Source: Geodermatophilus sp. YIM 151500
Lineage (GTDB): Bacteria > Actinomycetota > Actinomycetes > Mycobacteriales > Geodermatophilaceae
Direction of reading: 5' to 3'
Length of the DNA: 64,000 bases
Assembly: GCF_025716945.1 (NCBI RefSeq)
Contig: NZ_JAOVZT010000010.1
Span: 87,244-151,243, forward strand
Part shown: piece after piece, positions 20,904 to 31,927 of the stretch
Layout: each line of letters opens with the position of its first letter
Numbering within the stretch: position 1 is the stretch's first letter
Position numbers and translations under genes: made by a program
Notes under the pieces: generated by a model
Databases searched by the model: none
Seen by the model: only the letters and a program-made list of their open reading frames with translations
Told to the model about the DNA's origin: nothing

Positions 20904-22113
20904 ATGACCCTCTGCGCTGCGGCTCCGGCCCGCGTGCTCGTCGTCGGTGCCGGCCCGGCCGGCCTGGCCACGGCGCACGCCCTGCTCCGGCAGGGCATCC
21001 GGCCCCGCGTGGTCGACGGCGCTCCGCGGGTCGCCCAGCCGTGGCGCGATCGCCACGACCGGCTGCGGCTGAACACCCACCGGCGGTTCTCCGAGCTGCC
21101 CGGGCTGCGCTTCCCGCGCTCGGCCGGTGCCTTCCCGCACCGCGACGACGTCGTGGCCTACCTGGAGGAGTACGAGCGGCGGCTGGACCTGCCGGTCGAG
21201 TGGGGCGTGCCGGTCCGGCGGGTCGAGCGCTCCGATGCCGGCTGGTGCGCGAGCACCCCGCGCGGTGACCTGGACGCCGCCCACGTCGTCCTCGCCACCG
21301 GACCCGACCGGGTGCCCGTGCGGCCGCACTGGCCGGGGGAGGAGCAGTTCGGCGGGGTCGTGGTGCACGCGGCGCAGGTGCGCCGGCCGGCCGACCTGGC
21401 CGGTCACCGCGTGCTCGTCGTCGGCCTCGGCAACTCGGGCGTGGACCTGGCCGGCGCGCTGGTCGGTGCGGACGTCGCCCGGCTGTGGGTGTCGGCGCGG
21501 TCCGGCGTCACCGTGGTGCCGCGCCGGCTGGCCGGGCTGCCGCTGCACCCGGTGTCGGTGCTGACCCGCTGGGCGCCGGTGCGGTTCCAGGACGCGTCGA
21601 CGACGGCCGTCTCGCGCCTGGCGTTCGGGGACCTCACCCGCGTCGGCGTGCCCCGGCCGCCCGCCGGCGCGGCCACCCGGTTCCACTCGTCCGGGGTGAG
21701 CCCGGCGGCCGACGACGGCTTCGTCGCCGCGCTCGCCCGCGGGGACGCGGCGGTCGTCCCCGAGGTCGAGGCGTTCGAGCCCGCCGGGGTGCGGCTGGTC
21801 GACGGGCGGCGGCTCGATCCGGACGTCGTCGTCTGCGCCACGGGCTACCGCACCGGCCTGGAACCGCTGGTGGGCCACCTCGGCGTGCTCGACGGCCGCG
21901 GCCGGCCCCTCGCCGTCGGCGGTGCCGCGCTGCCGCAGGCACCGGGCCTGTGGTTCACCGGGCACCGGCCGCCCTTCCACGGCAACCTGCACGGCCGGGG
22001 CCCCGAGGCGCGCGCCCTGGCGCGCGCCCTCGCTCGGGTCGTCGCCGGGGCCGTGCCGCCGTCGGGCCCGCGTGCCGGTCCCGCCGGCCCCCTCGCGAGG
22101 CGGCGGGGCATGA
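20904..22113 (+). pseudogene. FAD-dependent NAD(P)-binding oxidoreductase (CzcO-like), stop codon lost or frameshifted
   Basis: This is a flavin monooxygenase/CzcO-like protein. It has an N-terminal FAD-binding GAGPAGLATAHALLRQG (residues about 13-29), a second nucleotide-binding [15 protein letters not shown] (about 173-188) and a typical C-terminal [16 protein letters not shown] ... [18 protein letters not shown] ending near residue 380. Family members stop about there. In this copy the frame has no stop and stays open to 24515, running through the peptidase gene in the wrong frame. A TGA at 22111-22113 in the adjacent frame is the probable original stop, so a single-base change between about 22045 and 22110 is likely. 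It could be a real mutation or a sequencing error. A good GAGGAGG box precedes the ATG. The end coordinate given here is the inferred stop. Confidence 0.7.
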
Positions 22114-22338
22114 CCCCGCCGGCGCTCGACGTCGGCAGCCCGCTGCTGCCCCGCGCGGATGCCGATCGGCTCGTGCGGCGGTGCGAGATCCCGTTCCGAG
22201 CGCGCGACCTGGGCGTCCAGCAGCCCGAGGCCGTCGCCGCGCAGGTCGTGGGAGCCGGCGGGCACTTCCGTGGCGTCGACGTCACTAGCGTGGGCCCGGC
22301 CGGGCGCCTGGCGGCCGCCGCGGCTCCCGGGAGGCCCC

Positions 22339-24639
22339 GTGACGAGTGGATGGCGCGCGCCGGTCCGGCCGGTGGCGCTCCTGGGCGTCGCCGTCCTGCT
22401 GGCCGTCGGGCTTGCGTCGGTCCTGGCGCTGGTGCCGCCGGCGCCGGTCCCCGCCGACGCCCCCGAGGGCGCGTTCAGCGCGGAGCGGGCGATCCGCCAC
22501 CTCGACCGGATCGCCGAGGCCCCGAGGCCGCCCGGCTCGGCGGCCCACGCCGAGGCACGAGACCACCTCGTCGAGCGTCTCCGGTCCTGGGGGCTGGCCA
22601 CGGAGGTGCAGCAGGACGTCGGGCTGACGGACCGGGGCGCGCCGGGGACGCAGCGGCTGGCCGCCGTCGCCAACGTGGTGGGGACGCTGCCGGGCTCGGC
22701 TCCCACGGGCACGGTGCTGCTCGCCGCGCACTACGACACCGTGGCGGGATCACCCGGCGCCGGCGACGACGGGGTCGGTGTCGCGACGGTGCTGGAGACC
22801 GCCAGGGCGCTGAGCGCCGTCGACCGCCGCAACGACGTCGTCGTCCTGCTGACCGACGGCGAGGAGGACGGGCTGCTCGGTGCCGAGGCCTTCGTCCGGA
22901 CGCGGGCCGGGGCGCCGGGCACCACGGTGGTGCTCAACCACGAGGCGCGCGGCGTCACCGGGCCACCGGTGACCTTCCGGATGACCTCGCCGAACGACGG
23001 CCTGCTCGACGCCCTGTCCTCCGCGCCGGGCGTCCTCGTGGACTCCGGCTCCGAGGCGGTGTTCGAGGCGCTGCCGAACGACAGCGACTTCCGGCACTTC
23101 GACGCGGCGGGCATGCACGGCTACGACACCGCGCTGGTCGCCGGTGGCGCCTACTACCACTCACCGCTGGACGATCTCGAGCACCTCGACGCCGGGTCGC
23201 TGCAGCAGATGGGACGGGCGAGCCTGGCCTTGGCGCGCGATCTCGCCGACCGCGACCTCACCTCGCTCCCGGACGGCGGCGAGGACCTCGTCACCGCGCT
23301 GCCGTCGGGGCTGCTCCGCTACCCGGCGTCCTGGGAGGTGCCGCTGGCGGCCGGGACCGTCGCGGTCGCGGTCGCGCCGGTCGTGGTCGCGCGCCGGCGC
23401 CGCGCGCTCACGCTCCCGCGGACGGCGCTGGCCGCCGGCGCCGCCGCGGTCGTGGTCGTCGTCGCGGGCCTCGCCGGCTACGCGCTGTGGCAGGCCGCGC
23501 TCGCGATCGACCCCGGCCAGGCGTCGGCGGTGGTCGGCGAGCCGTACCGGCCGGTGCCGTACCAGGTCGCGGTGCTGCTCGCCGCCCTCGCCGTAGCGCT
23601 CGCCGTGCTCGGCCCGCTCCGCCGGCGGCTCGGCCCGGACGCCCTGGCCACCGGGTCCGCGGTCCTCCTCGCCGCCTGCGGGGTGCTGCTCGCCGTCGCG
23701 CTGCCGGGCACGTCGATGACGCTCGTGCTCCCGACGCTGGCTGCCTCGCTCGGTGCCCTCGTCGCGGCGGTGCTCCCGGCCCGGTGGCGGGGGATCCCGG
23801 TGGTCGCCGGCCTCGTGCCCGCGGCGGTCCTGCTCGCGCCGGCGGTCTGGACCGGCTTCGACGTCGGGCTGGGGGTGGGCGGGCCGGCGAGCGCGGCGCT
23901 CCTCGCCGTCCTGCTGCTGCTCGCGCTCCCGGTGGCCGACGCCGCCTGGCCGGCCCGGCCGGGAGTTCCGCGGCGGCGCCTGCTGCTGCCCCCCGGGCTG
24001 GCCCTCGTGCTCGCGGTCTCCCTCACCGCGTCGGGCCTGGTGCTCAACCGGGAGGGGGCGACGCCGCCCCGGCAGGAGTCGCTCCGGTACGCGCTGGACG
24101 CGGACACCGGGGAGGGACGCTGGATCTCCCTGCGACCGCCGTCGTCCCGGTGGAGCCGGACGCTCCTGCCGGACGGGCCGGAGCCGCTGCGGCAGGCGAT
24201 GCCGTGGACGGACGGCGACCGGATCGCGCACGGTCCGGCGGCCGGCACGGACCTGCCCGGGCCCGACCTGGAGGTGCTCGGCGACCGGACCGGCGACGGC
24301 GTCCGCGAGCTGACGCTCCGGCTGTCCTCCCGGCGCGCGGCACCGGGCCTCGGCCTGTGGGTGGCGGCCGGCGGCGCCACGGTCCGCGAGGCGGTCGTGG
24401 CCGGCCGTCGGGTGCCGGTCCACGGCCCCAGCGGGCCGTGGGACTTCGGCTTCCAGTTCACGGGAGCGGCGCCGGACGGCGTCGTCGTCCGGCTCGCCGT
24501 GGATCCCGGCGGTAGACCGCTCACGGTGCGGATCGCCGACCGCAGCGACGACCTGACCGACGCGCCCCGGCTCGACCCGCCGGCGGGGCGGGTGCTCGTC
24601 ACGCCGCAGGTGTTCGTCAGCCGGGCCGTGGCGCTGTGA
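22339..24639 (+). CDS. Membrane-bound M28 family metallopeptidase
   Basis: This is a 766-residue zinc aminopeptidase with a multi-pass membrane domain. An N-terminal membrane anchor (PVALLGVAVLLAVGLASVLALV) precedes the extracytoplasmic peptidase domain. The M28 zinc and catalytic motifs appear in order: HYDTV (near residue 131), GDDGVG (near 143), LLTDGEEDGLLG (near 173), NHEARG and YYHSPLDD (near 272). The second half has about seven or eight hydrophobic segments, then a soluble C-terminal domain rich in beta strands. This layout resembles Ermp1-like M28 proteins. The GTG at 22339 has GGGAGG four bases upstream, and TAGCGT at 22286-22291 may be its promoter. Its coding region is overlapped by the stopless frame of the upstream gene. 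Confidence 0.9.
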   Translation: MTSGWRAPVRPVALLGVAVLLAVGLASVLALVPPAPVPADAPEGAFSAERAIRHLDRIAEAPRPPGSAAHAEARDHLVERLRSWGLATEVQQDVGLTDRGAPGTQRLAAVANVVGTLPGSAPTGTVLLAAHYDTVAGSPGAGDDGVGVATVLETARALSAVDRRNDVVVLLTDGEEDGLLGAEAFVRTRAGAPGTTVVLNHEARGVTGPPVTFRMTSPNDGLLDALSSAPGVLVDSGSEAVFEALPNDSDFRHFDAAGMHGYDTALVAGGAYYHSPLDDLEHLDAGSLQQMGRASLALARDLADRDLTSLPDGGEDLVTALPSGLLRYPASWEVPLAAGTVAVAVAPVVVARRRRALTLPRTALAAGAAAVVVVVAGLAGYALWQAALAIDPGQASAVVGEPYRPVPYQVAVLLAALAVALAVLGPLRRRLGPDALATGSAVLLAACGVLLAVALPGTSMTLVLPTLAASLGALVAAVLPARWRGIPVVAGLVPAAVLLAPAVWTGFDVGLGVGGPASAALLAVLLLLALPVADAAWPARPGVPRRRLLLPPGLALVLAVSLTASGLVLNREGATPPRQESLRYALDADTGEGRWISLRPPSSRWSRTLLPDGPEPLRQAMPWTDGDRIAHGPAAGTDLPGPDLEVLGDRTGDGVRELTLRLSSRRAAPGLGLWVAAGGATVREAVVAGRRVPVHGPSGPWDFGFQFTGAAPDGVVVRLAVDPGGRPLTVRIADRSDDLTDAPRLDPPAGRVLVTPQVFVSRAVAL

Positions 24640-24732
24640 GGCCCGGACGTGGGGGTGCCGCGGACGCGGTCGTCGACCGCGGGGATCCGGGGCTGCCCCA
24701 GGACGTCGGTGCACCGTGGCACGATCTCGCGG

Positions 24733-25182
24733 GTGACCGGCCGCCCCGCCGAGACGGAGCACCTGCGCGACCTCGCGCGGTTGCGCCGCGTCCGCGACCG
24801 GATCGACCGCGAGTACGCGCAACCGCTGGACGTGGCAGCCCTCGCCCGCGGCGCGCACGTGTCGGCCGGGCACCTCAGCCGCGAGTTCCGCCGCGCCTAC
24901 GGCGAGTCGCCCTACGCGTACCTGATGACGCGGCGCATCGAGCGGGCGATGGCGCTGCTGCGCCGCGGTGACCTGAGCGTCACGGAGGTCTGCTTCGCGG
25001 TCGGCTGCTCGTCGCTGGGCACCTTCAGCACCCGTTTCACCGAACTCGTCGGCGTCCCGCCCAGCGTCTACCGGGAACGGGCGGCGAGCGCGACGGCGGG
25101 GATGCCCCCGTGCGTGGCCAAGCGGGTGACCCGACCGGTCAGGAATCGAGAAGCGTCCGCCGCGGCGCCGTCCCTAGCGTGA
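24733..25182 (+). CDS. AraC-family transcriptional regulator (short, HTH-only)
   Basis: This 149-residue DNA-binding protein consists almost entirely of an AraC-type double helix-turn-helix. The first helix pair is PLDVAALARGAHVSAGHLSREFRRAYGESPYAYLMTRRI and the second is LSVTEVCFAVGCSSLGTFSTRFTELVGVPPSVYRE. No sensory domain is present. The GTG follows CACGAT by 7 bases, so the message is probably leaderless. It lies directly upstream of a VOC gene, whose promoter sits in the last codons of this gene. AraC/VOC pairs of this kind are widespread in actinobacteria. Confidence 0.88.
   Translation: MTGRPAETEHLRDLARLRRVRDRIDREYAQPLDVAALARGAHVSAGHLSREFRRAYGESPYAYLMTRRIERAMALLRRGDLSVTEVCFAVGCSSLGTFSTRFTELVGVPPSVYRERAASATAGMPPCVAKRVTRPVRNREASAAAPSLA
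25175..25180 (+). promoter_or_regulatory. -10 element of leaderless VOC gene
   Basis: TAGCGT sits in the last codons of the AraC gene and ends 7 bases before the VOC ATG at 25188. The same hexamer with the same spacing precedes the aldo/keto reductase gene at 31928. No ribosome site is present, so initiation at the 5' end of the mRNA is inferred. Confidence 0.5.
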
Positions 25183-25187
25183 CGGCC

Positions 25188-25598
25188 ATGGACCTCACCA
25201 TCCACGCGAGCTTCCTGCCCCAGACCGACCCCGACGCCGCCCTGGCCTTCTACCGCGACACCCTCGGCTTCGAGATCCGCAACGACGTCGGCTACGGCGG
25301 CATGCGGTGGATCACCGTCGGCCCGCCCGGTCAGCCGGACACCTCGATCGTGCTGCACCCGCCCGCGGCCAGTCCAGGCCTCACCGACGACGAGAAGCGC
25401 ATGCTCGCCGAGATCGTCGCCAAGGGCAGCTACTTCGGCGTCAACCTCGCCACCCCCGACCTCGACGACGCCTTCGCGACGCTGGAGTCGCGGGGCGCCG
25501 AGGTCGCCCAGGAGCCGGTCGACCAGCCCTACGGCGTGCGCGACTGCGCCTTCCGCGACCCCGCGGGCAACGAGATCCGCATCCAGGAGCGCCGCTGA
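25188..25598 (+). CDS. VOC family protein (glyoxalase/bleomycin-resistance-like)
   Basis: This 136-residue vicinal oxygen chelate fold protein has module one opening with [35 protein letters not shown]. Module two opens with [23 protein letters not shown] and closes with [15 protein letters not shown]. The Glu in the last strand is a typical metal ligand. The function is likely a lyase or binding protein for a small molecule, and is not assignable further. It is paired with the upstream AraC regulator. Confidence 0.88.
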   Translation: MDLTIHASFLPQTDPDAALAFYRDTLGFEIRNDVGYGGMRWITVGPPGQPDTSIVLHPPAASPGLTDDEKRMLAEIVAKGSYFGVNLATPDLDDAFATLESRGAEVAQEPVDQPYGVRDCAFRDPAGNEIRIQERR

Positions 25599-25789
25599 GC
25601 CGTCCGGCGACCGCCCCGTCACCCGGACGGGCGTCGCTCGCCGGCCGATCGCGCCGATCGGGTAGACAACGGAGGGGTGCGGCGACCGCGCCGACGGAGG
25701 AACCGGACGCAGCGCCCGGGCCGGTCGGACCGGGCCGGGCGAGGACGACGGAGATCGCGAGGGCGGCCCGTCCGACGGATGGAGACACG

Positions 25790-28177
<2,388 letters not shown>

Positions 28178-28441
28178 TCGAGGCGCTCGCGCCGGCTGGG
28201 GGTCCACGCGGCGGGCGTCGTCGGCGGCCCGGCCGGCCGCGGCTGGGCCGTCGAGGTCGTCTTCGGCTACCCGGGCGCCGTGGCGTGGTGCGCCAGCTCG
28301 GCGCCGATGCCCGCCCCGTACGGGGTCCGCGGCGGCTGGCGGGCCACCTCCACCGACAACCTCCTCGAACCGGCCAGCGCCCTGCCGGCGCTGGAGCTCA
28401 CCCTGGACGTGCAGCAGCGGCTCGCCGCGACGACCGGCTAG
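28178..28441 (+). pseudogene. Orphan coding-like fragment downstream of the UvrA paralogue
   Basis: Directly after the UvrA stop, the same frame stays open for 87 codons to TAG at 28439-28441. From about 28202 it reads like real protein: VHAAGVVGGPAGRGWAVEVV, then FGYPGAVAWCASSAPMPAPY, then SALPALELTLDVQQRLAATTG. There is no plausible start codon with a ribosome site; the first in-frame GTG is at 28280. It looks like the 3' remnant of a truncated gene. I did not recognise the parent family. Confidence 0.4.
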
Positions 28442-28514
28442 GCGTGCGCACGATCCCGCGCAACGGGAGGTCCGGCGCTCCACCGCAGGCGGGCCGCCGT
28501 CAGGGCGACGAAAA

Positions 28515-28538
28515 GGCAGGGAGCACCCGCTCCCTGCC
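28515..28538. terminator. Perfect inverted repeat, probable terminator
   Basis: Two 10-base arms (GGCAGGGAGC and GCTCCCTGCC) are separated by a 4-base loop. On the minus strand the hairpin is followed by TTTTCG. On the plus strand it is followed by no T tract. It lies between the UvrA-side genes and the helR promoter. It most likely insulates helR from upstream transcription, though it could instead be a regulator site. Confidence 0.6.
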
Positions 28539-28548
28539 ACTTCCAACG

Positions 28549-28580
28549 TATAGCGCACCCGGGGGCTTGCGGCAAGACCC
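28549..28580 (+). promoter_or_regulatory. helR promoter with rifamycin-associated-element-like palindrome
   Basis: A -10-like TATAGC (28549-28554) is followed by the 19-base near-palindrome GGGGCTTGCGGCAAGACCC (28562-28580). This closely resembles, from memory, the rifamycin-associated element (RAE) found upstream of rifamycin-inactivating enzymes and helR in actinomycetes. The palindrome is directly seen. The assignment as an RAE and its role in rifamycin induction are from established knowledge of the HelR family. Confidence 0.7.
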
Positions 28581-28713
28581 CGGTCGTGCCGCAGAATCGC
28601 CGGCCGAGGCCACCACCTGCGGAAACGGCTCCCGGAAAGCGCGACGTCGAGCCGCTCGGGAGCGCCGGACATGGCAGGCCGGAAAGTGCGGACCTCGGAT
28701 GGGAACCGATGAC

Positions 28714-30873
28714 GTGAATCCCCTGACCACCACCGCGTTCGACCTTCCCGAGCACCTCGCTCCGAAGGCCGACCCGATCCTGATCGCTGCCGACGAGGAG
28801 CAGTTCGCCGCCATCGCGGCCAGCCTCGAGCGGTCGATCGCCGACCTGTCCGACCGTCTCGACGCCGAGCGCAGGGAGCCCGGCGGCTCGGGGCAGGAGG
28901 CGCTGGACCGGGACCTGGAGATCCACCGGCTGACCGCCCGGCTGCGCACCCTCCGGCGTCACGGGCTGGACCTGTGCCTGGGCCGCATGGTCGCCGCGGA
29001 CGGCGCCGAGCCGGTGTACGTCGGCCGCCTGGGACTCAGCGACAGCGCGGGACGTCGGCTGCTGGTCGACTGGCGCTCCTCCGCGGCCGAGCCGTTCTTC
29101 GGAGCGACCCACGCCCACCCGATGGGTCTGGCCAGCCGGCGCAGGTACCGCTGGACCCGGGGCCGGATCAGCGACTACTGGGACGAGGTGTTCACCCCGG
29201 ACGGGCTGGAGGGGCACGCCGCGCTCGACGACCAGTCCGCGTTCATCGCCAGCCTGGGTGGCAGCCGGTCGCCCCGGATGCGCGACGTGCTCGGCACCAT
29301 CCAGGCCGACCAGGACGCGATCATCCGCGCGGGATCCGACGGCGCGCTCGTCGTCGACGGCGGTCCGGGCACGGGCAAGACCGTCGTCGCCCTGCACCGC
29401 TCGGCCTACCTGCTGTACTCCGACCCGCGCCTGGGCCACCACCGGGGCGGCGTGCTGTTCGTCGGACCGCACCAGCCGTACCTGGCATACGTCGCCGACG
29501 TGCTGCCGAGCCTGGGGGAGGAGGGCGTGCAGATCTGCACGCTGCGGGATCTCGTCCCCGAGGGGACGGCGGCAGCGGCCGAGACCGACCCGGAGGTGGC
29601 CCGGCTGAAGTCGTCGGCGGCCCTGGTGGAGGCGATCGAGTCGGCCGTCGGCTTCTACGAGGAGCCGCCGACCACGGGGATGACCGTCGAGACGCACTGG
29701 GACGACGTCCGGCTGTCCGCCGACGACTGGGCCGAGGCCTTCCAGGCGCACGAGCCCGGTACGCCGCACAACGAGGCGCGCGACCAGGTCTGGGAGCAGC
29801 TGGTCACGATCCTGGTCGACAAGCACGACGCCGACGTCCCGTCCGCCGCGCTCCGCACGTCGCTGTCGCGGAACCCGGACCTGGTCAGCGCCTTCAACCG
29901 GGCGTGGCCGCTGCTCGAGGCCCCCGACCTGGTGGGGGACCTGTGGTCGGTGCCGGCCTACCTGCGCAGGTGCGCCCCGTGGCTCGGCGTCGACGACGTC
30001 CGGAAGCTGCAGCGCGCGGACGCCCAGGCGTGGACGGTGTCGGACCTGCCGCTGCTGGACGCGGCGCGGCAGCGGCTCGGCGACCCGGAGGCGTCCCGGC
30101 GCAGGCGTCGGCAGGAGGCCACCGTCGCCGCCGAGCGCGAGCGCATGGCCGACGTCATCGACCGCCTGATCGAGGCCGACGACTCCGAGCTGCTGCTGAT
30201 GACCACCCTGCGCCACCACGACCTGCGGGACGCCCTGGTCGACCAGGCCGCGCTGCCCGGTGCCGACCCGGACCGGCTGGCCGGCCCGTTCGCGCACGTC
30301 GTCGTGGACGAGGCGCAGGAGCTGACCGACGCGGAGTGGCAGATGCTGCTGCTCCGCTGCCCGTCCCGCAGCTTCACCGTCGTCGGGGACCGCGCCCAGG
30401 CCCGGCACGGGTTCACCGAGTCGTGGCAGGCGCGGCTCGAGCGGATCGGGCTCGACCGGATCGGTCTGGCCTCGCTCGGCACCAACTACCGGACGCCGGC
30501 GGAGGTCATGGCCGAGGCCGAGCCGGTCATCCGAGCCGTGCTGCCGGACGCCAACGTGCCGACGTCGATCCGCAGCAGCGGCGTCCCCGTGGTGCACGGG
30601 TCGGTGTCGGAGCTGGGCCCGATCCTCGACACCTGGCTGGCCGCGCACGCCGAGGGAACCGCCTGCGTCATCGGCGATCCCACGGTCCGGGCAGGGTTCC
30701 GGGCGGGGCCCCGCGTCCGGTCGCTGACCCCGGAGCTGGCCAAGGGGCTCGAGTTCGACCTGGTGGTCCTCGTCGATCCCGGGGCGTTCGGCGCGGGCAT
30801 CGAAGGAGCCGTCGACCGCTATGTCGCGATGACGCGGGCGACGCAGCAACTCGTGATCCTGACGAGCACCTGA
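28714..30873 (+). CDS. helR: RNA polymerase recycling motor ATPase HelR
   Basis: This is a 719-residue superfamily 1 helicase-like ATPase. The N-terminal coiled arm (FAAIAASLERSIADLSDRLDAERRE) inserts into RNA polymerase channels in HelD-type proteins. The Walker A motif VVDGGPGTGKTVVALHRSAYLL lies near residue 210, and Walker B VVVDEAQELTDAEW near 530. Motif III/IV residues VVGDRAQARHG and the C-terminal LAKGLEFDLVVLVDP and RYVAMTRATQQLVIL are intact. HelR displaces rifamycins from RNA polymerase and gives intrinsic rifamycin tolerance in Streptomyces. GTG at 28714 (MNPLTTTAFDLPE) is preferred because HelR proteins begin this way; ATG at 28699 is the alternative. An RAE-like palindrome lies upstream. 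Confidence 0.88.
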   Translation: MNPLTTTAFDLPEHLAPKADPILIAADEEQFAAIAASLERSIADLSDRLDAERREPGGSGQEALDRDLEIHRLTARLRTLRRHGLDLCLGRMVAADGAEPVYVGRLGLSDSAGRRLLVDWRSSAAEPFFGATHAHPMGLASRRRYRWTRGRISDYWDEVFTPDGLEGHAALDDQSAFIASLGGSRSPRMRDVLGTIQADQDAIIRAGSDGALVVDGGPGTGKTVVALHRSAYLLYSDPRLGHHRGGVLFVGPHQPYLAYVADVLPSLGEEGVQICTLRDLVPEGTAAAAETDPEVARLKSSAALVEAIESAVGFYEEPPTTGMTVETHWDDVRLSADDWAEAFQAHEPGTPHNEARDQVWEQLVTILVDKHDADVPSAALRTSLSRNPDLVSAFNRAWPLLEAPDLVGDLWSVPAYLRRCAPWLGVDDVRKLQRADAQAWTVSDLPLLDAARQRLGDPEASRRRRRQEATVAAERERMADVIDRLIEADDSELLLMTTLRHHDLRDALVDQAALPGADPDRLAGPFAHVVVDEAQELTDAEWQMLLLRCPSRSFTVVGDRAQARHGFTESWQARLERIGLDRIGLASLGTNYRTPAEVMAEAEPVIRAVLPDANVPTSIRSSGVPVVHGSVSELGPILDTWLAAHAEGTACVIGDPTVRAGFRAGPRVRSLTPELAKGLEFDLVVLVDPGAFGAGIEGAVDRYVAMTRATQQLVILTST

Positions 30874-30928
30874 GGAACGACGCCAGGACACCTTCTCCCG
30901 GGCGGACGGCAAGCGCCCGGGGCGCCGG

Positions 30929-31825
30929 TCAGTGCGCGGCCGGTGACGCCGTCTCGGTGGGCAGCTCCTCCTGGGAGGCCGCCCAGGACGCGAGCAGCCT
31001 GAGCGCATCGGCGGTCGGGGTGCCGGCGGCGGCGGTGTAGACGTTGAGGTGCAGGCCCGGGGCGGAGGCGATCTCCATGCCTTCGAAGTCCAGGTCGAGC
31101 TGGCCGACGACCGGATGCCGCAGCCGCTTCTGCCCACTGCGGTGGAACTGAACGTCGTGGCTGGCCCAGCGCCGCCGGAACACCTCCGACCGGGTGGACA
31201 GCTCACCGACCAGCTCGATCAGCTCCTTGTCGTGCGGATTGCGGCCGGCCTCCAGGCGGAGCATCGCGGCGGCGTCGTTGGCGGTGCGGTCGTAGTCGAC
31301 GAAGAACTGCTGCGCAGCGTCGGGTTCGAGGTAGATGAAGCGCGTCGTGTTGGCCGGACGCCGCGGTGCGGCCAGCACGGGGGAGTAGAGCGCCCGTGCC
31401 AGGCCGTTCATCGCCACGATGTCGTGGCGGCCGTTGCGCACCCATGCGGGGGCGTCGGTCATGGCGTCGAGCATCTGCTGGATCGCGGGTCGGACGGTGG
31501 CCGGCGTGGTCCGCCTGCGCTTTGCCCGGCGGGGGCCGCTCTGCCGGGCGAGGGCGTACAGGTGGGTCCGCTCGGCCTCGTCGAGCCGGAGCGCGTCGGC
31601 CACCGCGTCGAGCACGCTCTCCGAGGCGCCGGCCAGGCTGCCGCGTTCCATGCGGACGTAGTAGTCGACCGAGACGCCGGCGAGCATCGCCACCTCCTCG
31701 CGGCGCAGACCCTTCACCCGGCGGTTGCCGCCGTAGGCCGGCAGGCCCGCCTGGTCGGGCGTGATGCGCGCCCGGCGCGAGCTGAGGAACTCGCGGATCT
31801 CCCCGGCCAGGTCGGATGGAGGCAT
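30929..31825 (-). CDS. XRE-family regulator with MmyB-like ligand-binding domain
   Basis: This is a 298-residue repressor. An XRE helix-turn-helix occupies about residues 8-80 (VKGLRREEVAMLAGVSVDYYVRMERG). An MmyB-like ligand-binding domain spans about 105-270 (MTDAPAWVRNGRHDIVAMNGLARALYSPV ... LIELVGELSTRSEVFRRRWASHDVQFH). These regulators commonly control adjacent short-chain or aldo/keto reductase genes. The ATG at 31825 follows TACCGT by 6 bases and lacks a ribosome site. A palindromic operator lies in the 102-base divergent gap in front of the aldo/keto reductase, and a second copy precedes the alcohol dehydrogenase. Confidence 0.9.
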   Translation of the reverse strand: MPPSDLAGEIREFLSSRRARITPDQAGLPAYGGNRRVKGLRREEVAMLAGVSVDYYVRMERGSLAGASESVLDAVADALRLDEAERTHLYALARQSGPRRAKRRRTTPATVRPAIQQMLDAMTDAPAWVRNGRHDIVAMNGLARALYSPVLAAPRRPANTTRFIYLEPDAAQQFFVDYDRTANDAAAMLRLEAGRNPHDKELIELVGELSTRSEVFRRRWASHDVQFHRSGQKRLRHPVVGQLDLDFEGMEIASAPGLHLNVYTAAAGTPTADALRLLASWAASQEELPTETASPAAH

Positions 31826-31866
31826 GGCTCAACGGTAGGTAGCCGCCGTCCGACCTGGGAGGCACT

Positions 31867-31894
31867 GGCAGTCCCTGGCTCGACAGGTCCTCCC
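31867..31894. promoter_or_regulatory. MmyB-type operator in front of the aldo/keto reductase
   Basis: The left half-site GGCAGTCCCTG, a 6-base spacer GCTCGA, and the right half CAGGTCCTCCC form an imperfect inverted repeat of 11-6-11 geometry. It lies between the divergent regulator and reductase genes, just upstream of and overlapping the probable -35 region of the reductase. A near-identical element occurs at 32886-32913. Confidence 0.65.
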
Positions 31895-31914
31895 GAGCCC
31901 CGGGAGGCCGGACC

Positions 31915-31920
31915 TAGCGT
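31915..31920 (+). promoter_or_regulatory. -10 element of the leaderless aldo/keto reductase gene
   Basis: TAGCGT ends 7 bases before the ATG at 31928, and the operator ends 20 bases upstream of it. No ribosome site is present. Confidence 0.5.
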
Positions 31921-31927
31921 CGTCCGC

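Noticed and set aside
20904-24515. A 1,203-residue flavoprotein fusion
   Set aside because: After residue 400 the sequence is Arg/Gly/Pro nonsense and overlaps the M28 peptidase, whose motifs are intact in another frame.
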